A DNA stretch of 7,379 nt from Chloroflexota bacterium. Lineage in GTDB: Bacteria > Chloroflexota > Dehalococcoidia > JAUQQI01. This document shows, piece by piece, positions 1 to 5,353 of this stretch; positions within the stretch are counted from its first letter, which is position 1, and each line of letters starts with the position of its first letter. The stretch spans positions 1 through 7,379 of the forward strand of contig JAUQQI010000127.1 in assembly GCA_030549955.1 (NCBI GenBank), given 5' to 3'. Made by a program: the position numbers and the translations under genes. The notes under the pieces were generated by a model. The model had not been told where the DNA came from, ran no database searches, and was given only the letters and a program-made list of their open reading frames with translations.

Positions 1-671
1 TCGCGATTGGTTTGGGAATTTGGTGTCTGCGTTTTAAGTCATCCGACCGTTTGGAGGGTTCTGTGGCCGCGGTATTCACCGCGGCAAGCTTCCTCGCCAT
101 CTTTCCCCGGGCTGATTACCCTCATCTCATGCTGATGATGCCGGTGTTCCTTGTTGTGGGCACATGGCTTCTGGCGACGGTGGCTGGCAAGCTGATTGAC
201 TCTTGCCGACTCGGGCGGCTGGCCGTAAGAACGGCGACAATAGGCGGGCTGTTCGCAACCGTGGGCCTGCCGGCTGTCATGCTGGTGACGGGGGACCGGA
301 TTGTATCAACCCTGCCTCATTTTCGAGGACCGTTCGTCCGGCCAGACTTCGAGCAAGCAGCCCTCCGGCAAGCCGGGCAGCTACGGGCCGTCTCGTCGGA
401 GGACCAACTGTTTTTGCTTATGCCGCAGGCTGGTTTCTACTATCTGGTGGCAGGCATTCGCAACCCAACGCCGTTTGACTATCCGTTAGTTACCGCATTT
501 GGTTTAACCGGTGAGGATGCTGTCGTCGCTGCGATCAAGAATGGGCACATAAGCCGGGTTTGCTGGGAGTACTGGCCCTGGGTATTGCGCCCGGCTCGTC
601 TTGAGCAGTTTGTCGCGACTTGGCTCAGACCCGGTCCTAAAGTTGGACAGTGCACCCTCTATCTTCGCTGA
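1..671 (+). CDS. C-terminal part of a multi-spanning membrane protein, probably GT39/PMT-like glycosyltransferase (5' truncated)
   Basis: The reading frame is open from the left edge (first full codon at 3), so the TTG at 12 is probably internal and the gene begins outside the window. Numbering from 12, hydrophobic helices lie at about residues 16-32, 39-62 and 70-94. A soluble tail of about 125 residues follows, ending at TGA 669-671. The FPRADYPHL stretch between helices, and a tail with a YYLVAGIRNPTPFDYP-like segment, resemble the last transmembrane helices and extracytoplasmic C-terminal domain of lipid-linked-sugar glycosyltransferases (GT39/PMT and ArnT-like). Such enzymes move a sugar from a polyprenyl carrier to a protein or lipid outside the membrane. 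The catalytic N-terminal loop is not in the window, so donor and acceptor cannot be told. GC is about 50-60% in sampled stretches, against about 70% in fabH. That it is a membrane protein is solid; the family is an inference. Confidence 0.65.
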   Translation, partial: AIGLGIWCLRFKSSDRLEGSVAAVFTAASFLAIFPRADYPHLMLMMPVFLVVGTWLLATVAGKLIDSCRLGRLAVRTATIGGLFATVGLPAVMLVTGDRIVSTLPHFRGPFVRPDFEQAALRQAGQLRAVSSEDQLFLLMPQAGFYYLVAGIRNPTPFDYPLVTAFGLTGEDAVVAAIKNGHISRVCWEYWPWVLRPARLEQFVATWLRPGPKVGQCTLYLR

Positions 672-705
672 CTCGGCTGTGTCGGTCGAACCTCAAAAAT
701 TGTGG

Positions 706-2073
706 TCATAACCCTGGGCGGAAGAGGCGGCCCCCGAACCTGAACCAGGCGATGGACCCGTCCGGGTTGCGTAGAAACTCGCCCCGACTCCCTTTCAGCG
801 GGAGATCCAGGGCGATGACCCGGTCCGGGCCGTAAAAGCCGAGCCGGGACGGGGGCGGGGCAGGCCGTGGCGGCGAGTCCTTCCGGGGGAATCCGCCCTT
901 TGGCCTCTGCTTGAGCATCAGCCAGGGGCCGTCAACGACCAAATCGATATCCGAGAGGATTCCCTCATAGCGGCCAGCATAAGCCGCAAGCCGGTCGGGG
1001 GCGAGGTTGTAGATTTCGGGCTCGGGCCAGGTGATGCCGAGGAAGGCCTCCACGGCCCAGCGGGTGACCTCGGAGTTTATAACCCCGCCCCGGTCGGAGT
1101 TGGTCAGCACGCAGACGGCGAAATCGTGGCCCGGTACGAAGTTAAAGAGGGTTATCTGGCCCTTGGTCCCCCCCCCGTGGCCGACCAGGCGGATGTCCCC
1201 GGCAACCGGCTGGATGAACCAGGTGATACCTATGAGTCGGCCAGCGTCCGCCTCGCCGGTCGGGGTCTGCATTAGCCGGCGGGCGCCGGCCGAAAGGATC
1301 CCGGGGCCGTGGCCCAGGTGGAAGCGGGCGTACTTGAAGAGCTCCCGGACGCTCGTAATCAGGCCGCCAACCGGGTTGGCGCACCGGGGCAGGGCCCAGG
1401 GCCGGGCGACGAAGGGCCCGGCCTCGCCGGTCAGGTGGCCGACTGCAAACCGGTGGGTGACGACCTCGTGGGCAAAGAAGTAGGCGTGCTCTAGACCGAG
1501 GGGGCCCAGGACGAGCTCCTGGAGGGCGTCCTCGTAAGGCCTGGCCGTCACCACCTCGATGATGCGGCCGGCGACATAGAATCCGGCGTTGTTGTAGGCC
1601 CAGACCGTACCAGGGGACGTAATCTGGGGCAGGTCGGCCAGCGCGGCCACCATCCGGGCCAGAGCGTCATCCCCCAGGCCGAAGTCGTCAAAATAATCCC
1701 CAACCCAGCCGCTCGAATGGGTCAGGAGGTGCCCGACGGTGACTTTCGCCGAGACCTCGTCATCTTTGACCCTGAAATCGGGAAGGTAGCTCCTGACCGG
1801 TTCCTCGAGCCGGACCTTGCCCGCCTCAACCAGCCGCATAAGGGCCGTCCCGGTGAAGGTCTTCGTTATCGACCCGACCTGGAAAAGGGTGTCGGCCGTG
1901 ACGGGCAGGGGATTTTCAAGGCTAGTAACCCCGAAGCCGGCCGTGTATTCCCGGTCGCCGTGGAGGATGCCGACGGCCACCCCGGGCACGCCAAGCTCAG
2001 CCATGAGGCCGGTAACCTGCCGGACGAGGGGCCGCAGGCGGACCCCATCGCTCGATTCGTTGACCGTGACCAC
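706..2073 (-). CDS. Serine hydrolase, beta-lactamase class C / esterase family
   Basis: The product is 455 residues with the three active-site motifs of the serine beta-lactamase-like superfamily. These are S68-I-T-K71 (SxxK, nucleophile and general base), Y160-N-N162 (YxN) and H299-G-G-G302 (the KTG/HxG equivalent). The catalytic domain covers about residues 10-345. A C-terminal beta-rich domain of about 100 residues follows (from about 357; AAYAGRYEG start), of the kind often fused to such hydrolases. No signal peptide or membrane helix is visible, so it is probably cytoplasmic. The substrate cannot be read from sequence; family members include esterases, D-aminopeptidases and beta-lactamases. 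The GTG start at 2073 is supported by a GGGAGGG ribosome site seven bases upstream. It lies 60 bp behind the fibre-like gene on the same strand, so co-transcription is possible. It converges with the glycosyltransferase-like gene, leaving 34 bp between them. A nine-G run encodes the H-G-G-G motif. Confidence 0.9.
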   Translation of the reverse strand: MVTVNESSDGVRLRPLVRQVTGLMAELGVPGVAVGILHGDREYTAGFGVTSLENPLPVTADTLFQVGSITKTFTGTALMRLVEAGKVRLEEPVRSYLPDFRVKDDEVSAKVTVGHLLTHSSGWVGDYFDDFGLGDDALARMVAALADLPQITSPGTVWAYNNAGFYVAGRIIEVVTARPYEDALQELVLGPLGLEHAYFFAHEVVTHRFAVGHLTGEAGPFVARPWALPRCANPVGGLITSVRELFKYARFHLGHGPGILSAGARRLMQTPTGEADAGRLIGITWFIQPVAGDIRLVGHGGGTKGQITLFNFVPGHDFAVCVLTNSDRGGVINSEVTRWAVEAFLGITWPEPEIYNLAPDRLAAYAGRYEGILSDIDLVVDGPWLMLKQRPKGGFPRKDSPPRPAPPPSRLGFYGPDRVIALDLPLKGSRGEFLRNPDGSIAWFRFGGRLFRPGL

Positions 2074-2080
2074 AATCGAA

Positions 2081-2087
2081 CCCTCCC
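2081..2087 (-). promoter_or_regulatory. Ribosome binding site of the serine hydrolase gene
   Basis: On the minus strand this reads GGGAGGG, seven bases before the GTG at 2073. It decides that start over the nearby TTG in another frame. Confidence 0.6.
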
Positions 2088-2133
2088 GGGAAAGTCTACC
2101 TGAAAGTCGGCCCTTTAGGTTCAGCCAAACCCG

Positions 2134-3090
2134 TTAACAGGGGCGCCGGCCGGCCCAAAACCCGAGACCGACCCCGACCGCACCACCGGCCATGGCCAGC
2201 ACCAGCCCGGGTCCCCTTTCCGGGCGGCCGGTGGCTTCGAGGGCTTCCAGCCGCCTTTCGAGACGCCGGAGTCGGCCCCTGAGCTCCCGGTTCTCGGCCC
2301 TGAGCTCGTCGACGGTCTGCCCGAGGCCCTGGATGGCCGCCAGGGGAACGCCGTCGGCGTCGACGGCGGTGATGTGGGCCGGGCTGTCGCCCAGGCCGAA
2401 GGTGGCCTTAAAATCCTCGGCAGTCGGGCCCATGTGGCGCACCGACGGGTCCTGGGCCCGGTAATTCCAGGTCCGAACGGGCAGGCGCATCACGCCGGCC
2501 AGGACCTCCTTCGGGTCGACGTCGGCAAAGTTGGCCTTGAGGGCCTGACTGCTGGCCGTGGTCCAGCTGCCGCTGCCGGGGTCGAGCTGGACGCCGGTAA
2601 GCGGGAGCAGGCCGGATATAAACTTGACGCCACCGGTGGCCCGGACAATGAACTGGTTATCGGCCTCCGAGCTGAAGGGCGACCCGGTCGAGTCGGCCCA
2701 GACGAAGGCCCCGTGGTGGACGGCATTGGCCCCGTAGCCGGCGGCGAAGCTGAAGTTGCCGGTCGCCCGGTTTTCGGTGCCGCCCGGAATCATCGAGGCC
2801 ATACCGCCGGCGGTATTGTCGATGCCGCCGCTGACGGTGGCGAAGGCCCCGGTGGCCGGGTTTCCGTCGTTGTCGCCGGCCTGGTTCTTGAGGCCACCTC
2901 CCACCGTGCCGAAGCGGCCGGTGACGGCGTTGTGCTGGGGTGTCCCGCCGCCCGGGGCTGCCCCGCCGATGGTGGCACCGATGACCCCGGCGCTCACGGT
3001 GTTGCTGATGTGGCCGCCGACCAGGTTCGGGCTGTAACCGTAATCGCTCTCCCGGGCCGGGAAGAGACGCGGGGCGGCGGTGTTGCTCAC
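2134..3090 (-). CDS. C-terminal half of fibre-like surface protein: YadA-head-like repeats, peptidase S74 chaperone, coiled coil, membrane helix (frameshifted from 3110-4357)
   Basis: This frame gives 318 residues from a GTG at 3090, but there is no convincing ribosome site there. The frame continues sensibly upstream to 3120, so it is best read as the downstream half of one gene broken at the G run 3121-3125. Residues about 25-120 hold YadA-head-like repeats (VGGG..N, VSGG..NTA, IPGG..NRATG, SFAAG). Residues about 127-150 hold the GAFVWADSTG segment common before S74 domains. Residues about 176-256 match the peptidase S74 intramolecular chaperone, which trimerises tail spikes and fibres and then cleaves itself off by a Ser-Lys dyad. 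Here the motif is S180-S-Q-A-L-K185, with Ser where Asp is usual after the nucleophile. A heptad-rich coiled coil (about 255-287) and a glycine-rich helix (about 294-313) followed by RRPC end the protein. Probably a trimeric membrane-anchored surface fibre; the ligand is unknown. Confidence 0.82.
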   Translation of the reverse strand: MSNTAAPRLFPARESDYGYSPNLVGGHISNTVSAGVIGATIGGAAPGGGTPQHNAVTGRFGTVGGGLKNQAGDNDGNPATGAFATVSGGIDNTAGGMASMIPGGTENRATGNFSFAAGYGANAVHHGAFVWADSTGSPFSSEADNQFIVRATGGVKFISGLLPLTGVQLDPGSGSWTTASSQALKANFADVDPKEVLAGVMRLPVRTWNYRAQDPSVRHMGPTAEDFKATFGLGDSPAHITAVDADGVPLAAIQGLGQTVDELRAENRELRGRLRRLERRLEALEATGRPERGPGLVLAMAGGAVGVGLGFWAGRRPC

Positions 3091-3109
3091 CCCAACGGTC
3101 AGACCCAGG

Positions 3110-4357
3110 TTATCGGTTGTCCCCCAGGAAATTGGCGCCTGAGGCCAGGCCGCTATTTCCGCCGGCCCGCCAGTAGGTCGAGTCGTGGTTGTGGTCGCTC
3201 CGGGCGACGGTCATCGCTGGGCCGGTGCCCCCGAAATTTACGCCGAACTGGTTGGCCGAAAGGACCAGGCCCGGTCCGGCGGTATAGGTTGCCCCGCCAC
3301 CGGTGCCGCAGGCCCAGCCGGCCCCCGAACTCCAGATGGGCACCTGCCCGTCGGCGCAGGTTAAGGCCCCAAGGGTATCGTTGTCGATGCCGTCGGCAAA
3401 GCCGGCTGGCACCTGGGTAAGATTCAACCAGTTCACCTGGGCCGAACCTGCCCTCTGAAGCTCCGCCTTTGTAAAATAGCGGCTGTCGTGGTCGTGAGTT
3501 GCCTGGGCAAAGGCCGTCGAGTCCAGGCCGTCCAGGTTATCGGCGTCGGCAGCCTTGCCCGTGGAGAGCAGGTACCGGTCGTCATGATTGTGGTTAACCG
3601 GGGCATAGTAGCTCGGGTCGAAGCCACCGAGCATTGCCGCATTGGCGGCGGTTCCGGTTATCGACAGGTAGCGGCCGTCGGATTCGGTTTTAGTGTAATA
3701 ACGGGCGTCGTGGTCATGGGTTGCGAGGGCGAAGGCGGTTGAGTTAAGGCCATCCAGCAGGTCGGCATTGAGGCCGCTACCCGGGCCCTGGGGGATCCGG
3801 GCGAGGCTGAGGGTTCCGGTCAAGATTTCAGCCGCGCTGTGGGTGTGGTCGCTCCGGGTCACCTGAGATGCCGAGCCGGTGCCCCCGAAATTGACCCGGA
3901 GCTCGGTTCCGGAGAGGACGAGGCCAGGCCCGATGGTATACCCGCCGGCGACATCACCACAGACCCAGGCCGAGCCGTCCCAGCGGGGCACCTGGGTGGA
4001 GGCACAGCCCTGGGGTAGCCGGTAGGTCGGGGCAATCGAGAGGGCTGACAACTGCCGCTTACTATGATGAAGCTCTCCGACTGGGCCCGCAAGCAGGTTG
4101 ATGGTCTGGCCCACCTGAAGGGCCCTACCGGGAGTTCCCCGGGAAGGGCTGCCTCCGGCGGCGGAACATCCCCCACAGGATGGCCTGCGAGCTGTGGGTC
4201 GCTGAAGCGGGAAGCGTTCCGTCATCAACACAGGGTTGTGAAATGATTGATGATGGAATGCGGAACGGCTAAGGCGCAACGGGCCTTCAGCCCGGCCGAT
4301 GGCAGTCGCTAACACTACAACGATGGCAAGCAGTCCGGCGAGCAGGTAAAATGTCAA
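3110..4357 (-). CDS. N-terminal half of fibre-like surface protein with repeated HxH tail-fibre modules (ends early by frameshift)
   Basis: The 415-residue frame starts at a TTG (4357) with a strong GGAGGTG ribosome site. Residues 3-20 form a hydrophobic segment without early positive charge, acting as a signal peptide (possible cleavage after A19 or A23) or an anchor. Residues about 30-115 are unrecognised. Two related modules follow at 117-173 and 333-391: C..xQVPxW, then GPGLVLS, VNFGGTG and SDHxH. Between them lie two copies of an LDGLxSTAFA..THDHD.RY.TK unit (198-225 and 272-299) and a YYAPVNHNHDDRYL unit. Five HxH motifs occur (171, 214, 256, 288, 389). In the T4 long tail fibre tip, HxH motifs bind iron in the trimer axis; a metal role here is an inference. 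The frame stops at TAA 3110-3112, a few codons after GGGGG. Removing one G joins it to the next frame as AAT TTC CTG GGG ACA ACC GAT AAC. Confidence 0.8.
   Translation of the reverse strand: MTFYLLAGLLAIVVVLATAIGRAEGPLRLSRSAFHHQSFHNPVLMTERFPLQRPTARRPSCGGCSAAGGSPSRGTPGRALQVGQTINLLAGPVGELHHSKRQLSALSIAPTYRLPQGCASTQVPRWDGSAWVCGDVAGGYTIGPGLVLSGTELRVNFGGTGSASQVTRSDHTHSAAEILTGTLSLARIPQGPGSGLNADLLDGLNSTAFALATHDHDARYYTKTESDGRYLSITGTAANAAMLGGFDPSYYAPVNHNHDDRYLLSTGKAADADNLDGLDSTAFAQATHDHDSRYFTKAELQRAGSAQVNWLNLTQVPAGFADGIDNDTLGALTCADGQVPIWSSGAGWACGTGGGATYTAGPGLVLSANQFGVNFGGTGPAMTVARSDHNHDSTYWRAGGNSGLASGANFLGDNR
3121..3125 (-). other. Frameshift point in the fibre-like gene (run of five G)
   Basis: On the minus strand the run GGGGG reads CTG GGG GAC AAC CGA TAA in the upstream frame. 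With one G fewer it reads CTG GGG ACA ACC GAT AAC CTG GGT and continues straight into the downstream half, giving one product of about 740 residues. Protein families with this architecture usually have the HNHDSTYW..NFLG segment followed directly by the YadA-like repeats, so the break looks recent or artefactual. It may be a sequencing or assembly indel, a real inactivating mutation, or slippage. Confidence 0.75.
3190..3238 (-). repeat. Direct repeat copy A in fibre module (pair with 3844-3892)
   Basis: Two blocks recur with the same 654-bp offset: tgtggtcgctccggg (3190-3204 and 3844-3858) and gccggtgcccccgaaatt (3221-3238 and 3875-3892). They encode the duplicated NFGGTG...SDHxH protein module, 218 residues apart. 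This is an intragenic duplication and a possible recombination substrate. Confidence 0.75.
3844..3892 (-). repeat. Direct repeat copy B in fibre module (pair with 3190-3238)
   Basis: This is the partner of the copy 654 bp away. The 15-bp and 18-bp blocks are identical in both, while the bases between them (encoding SASQVT or AMTVA) differ. An old duplication with partial conservation or gene conversion fits this. Confidence 0.75.
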
Positions 4358-4362
4358 CGTAG

Positions 4363-4369
4363 CACCTCC
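4363..4369 (-). promoter_or_regulatory. Ribosome binding site that fixes the TTG start of the fibre-like gene
   Basis: The minus strand reads GGAGGTG ending seven bases or less before the TTG at 4357. No ATG or GTG gives a better placed start ahead of the hydrophobic N-terminus, so this site supports the TTG. Confidence 0.65.
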
Positions 4370-4457
4370 GCAAAGAATATGAGCAGACTATCACTCAGAC
4401 GGTTGTACGAATGATGGCTAACTACAGCATTCCGCTGGGTGGACGTCAAGTATTCCG

Positions 4458-4583
4458 CAGGGGCGGTCTGGCTGGGCCTGCACCGGGCCGAAGGGGGCGC
4501 TCCGGTTCAACCACGAAGCCCGCCCAGGGATGTTAACCGTAGGCTCCGGCCGGTTCAGTTGTCCCCACAGGACGCCGCCCCTG
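4458..4583. ncRNA. Possible structured RNA (candidate only)
   Basis: CAGGGGCGG (4458-4466) pairs perfectly over nine bases with CCGCCCCTG (4575-4583). Inside, CTGGGC (4472-4477) can pair with GCCCAG (4522-4527), AACCG (4535-4539) with CGGTT (4551-4555), and GTCC (4561-4564) with GGAC (4570-4573). Together they form a multibranched fold. A terminator-like hairpin follows about 60 bases on. I found no SRP, tmRNA, RNase P or tRNA signature on either strand. In GC-rich DNA such pairing can arise by chance, and the strand is unknown; the + strand is favoured only because of the hairpin downstream. Confidence 0.2.
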
Positions 4584-4642
4584 GGGCGAGCAATGCGTTG
4601 GTGGCGCAGGCGCCCAGCCGGAAGCCGCCGAGGCCCCCTTCT

Positions 4643-4670
4643 CCGGTCCTTTTTGGGGCCGGTTTAAAAA
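4643..4670 (+). terminator. Terminator-like hairpin
   Basis: CCGGTCC (4643-4649) pairs with GGGCCGG (4656-4662) with one T-G wobble. The loop is TTTTTG and TTTAAAAA follows. An alternative pairing is GGCCCC (4632-4637) with GGGGCC (4655-4660). A further outer arm, GCCGCCG (4624-4630) with CGGCGGC, ends near 4682. The T run after the stem is short, so termination is uncertain. No rightward gene lies before it, which hints at an upstream transcript. Confidence 0.35.
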
Positions 4671-4725
4671 TCTCCGGCGGCCAGCGCGGGCATAATGCTG
4701 GTATCTGCCGAGGTTAGGGCAGGAC

Positions 4726-4755
4726 TTGCCCGACGGTTTGCCGGTTGGTTATACT
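4726..4755 (+). promoter_or_regulatory. Likely sigma-70-type promoter of the sigma factor-fabH unit
   Basis: TTGCCC (4726-4731) and TATACT (4750-4755) are separated by 18 bases. A start near 4762 would give a leader of about 22 bases holding the AGGGG ribosome site at 4773-4777, which agrees well with initiation at CTG 4784. Confidence 0.5.
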
Positions 4756-4772
4756 CAGGAAGCAGGACACTC

Positions 4773-4786
4773 AGGGGTAAAAACTG
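4773..4786 (+). promoter_or_regulatory. Ribosome site and CTG start of the sigma factor gene
   Basis: AGGGG at 4773-4777 precedes CTG 4784-4786 by six bases. The stop TAA at 4778-4780 is in the same frame, so translation cannot begin further up. CTG is a rare bacterial start and usually lowers expression. Confidence 0.5.
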
Positions 4787-5353
4787 AGCGGCGATACCGC
4801 GCTCCAACTGCACGGCGAATCGGACGAGGCGCTCATTCTGCGGGCCAGGCAGGACCTGAGCGCTTTTGCCGAACTGTACCGGCGGTACTTTGACCGGATT
4901 TACGCCTACGTTTACCGCCGGGTCGGGAACGCCGCCGAGGCCGAGGACCTGACCTCCCGGGTCTTCTTCCAGGCCCTCGGGGCCGTCTCCCGATATACCG
5001 ACCGCGGTTCCGGGGTTTCAACCTGGCTCTACCGGATAGCCCACAACCTGGTGGCCAACTGGCACCGGGATACCGCCCGCCGGAGCCGTTCCCTGCCGAA
5101 GCTGGGGGTTTCTGAATCCGAGGACCCGGTTGACGACCTGATCTCCCGGGAGCTGCGGGAGAAGGTCCGGCGGGCCGTGATGAAACTCTCGGCCGAAAGG
5201 CAGCGGTTGCTTGCCCTCAAGTTCGTCGAGGGGCTTTCCAACGCCGAGATCGGGAAGATCCTTGGCAAAAGCGAGGGCGCCGTAAAACTCCTCCTTCACC
5301 GGACAATTAAACGTCTGCGCCAGGAGCTTTTGCCCGAGGTGGAGGAGCCGTGA
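4784..5353 (+). CDS. ECF-type RNA polymerase sigma factor, probable CTG start
   Basis: Read from CTG 4784, the product is 189 residues, normal for an ECF sigma factor. Region 2 spans about residues 24-95 (FAELYRRYFDRIYAYVYRR, then AEDLTSRVF, then WLYRIAHNLVANW), which binds core polymerase and melts the -10 element. Region 4 spans about 125-182, with a helix-turn-helix around LSNAEIGKILGKSEGAVK that reads the -35 element. An in-frame TAA at 4778-4780 closes the frame upstream. There is no ATG, GTG or TTG before region 2; the first ATG would start beyond 5051 near zero-length region 2. CTG 4784 has AGGGG (4773-4777) six bases ahead; CTG 4808 is an alternative without a ribosome site. Its TGA overlaps the fabH GTG. 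No anti-sigma gene is adjacent, so how it is kept silent is unclear. Family call firm; start codon inferred. Confidence 0.85.
   Translation: MSGDTALQLHGESDEALILRARQDLSAFAELYRRYFDRIYAYVYRRVGNAAEAEDLTSRVFFQALGAVSRYTDRGSGVSTWLYRIAHNLVANWHRDTARRSRSLPKLGVSESEDPVDDLISRELREKVRRAVMKLSAERQRLLALKFVEGLSNAEIGKILGKSEGAVKLLLHRTIKRLRQELLPEVEEP
5336..5347 (+). promoter_or_regulatory. Purine-rich ribosome site of fabH inside the sigma gene end
   Basis: GAGGTGGAGGAG just before GTG 5350 offers two overlapping Shine-Dalgarno registers. With the 4-base GTGA overlap it indicates translational coupling of fabH to the sigma factor. Confidence 0.55.

Larger units (their letters stand above)
4358..4783. other. 426-bp divergent intergenic region
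   Basis: There is no convincing protein gene. The rightward 92-codon frame at 4439-4717 has composition typical of a chance GC-rich frame. The left end (about 4371-4440) is near 50% GC and probably holds the leftward promoter of the fibre gene, though I see no clear -35/-10 pair. The middle (4458-4583) can fold into a branched structure. A terminator-like hairpin lies at 4643-4662 and a rightward promoter at 4726-4755. Confidence 0.6.

Noticed and set aside
698..2077. Ten-base inverted match (attgtggtca at 698 and tgaccacaat at 2068) flanking the serine hydrolase
   Set aside because: A 10-mer match is expected about once by chance over this distance. There is no transposase and no target duplication.
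2090..2108. Direct repeat gaaagtc, twice at 12-bp spacing, just upstream of the serine hydrolase ribosome site
   Set aside because: The seven-base units are too short to claim an operator, and no matching regulator is in view.
2374..3420. Long rightward frame of 348 codons opposite the fibre gene, crossing the frameshift point
   Set aside because: Its protein is Gly/Ala/Arg-rich without domain features, and high GC leaves long open frames opposite real genes. The minus-strand product has clear domains.
2134..4357. The fibre gene as part of a prophage tail module
   Set aside because: No capsid, tail, integrase or lysis gene is seen nearby; it has a Sec-type N-terminus, a C-terminal membrane helix and housekeeping neighbours.
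4495..4530. ggttcaa motif resembling a tRNA T-loop, and ccgggccgaag resembling the SRP RNA core
   Set aside because: No acceptor stem, anticodon arm or CCA end fits, and the conserved SRP GGAAGG..AGCAGC core is absent on both strands.
4439..4717. Rightward 92-codon frame in the divergent intergenic region
   Set aside because: Pro/Arg-rich chance-like composition, no ribosome site, and it runs through the hairpins.
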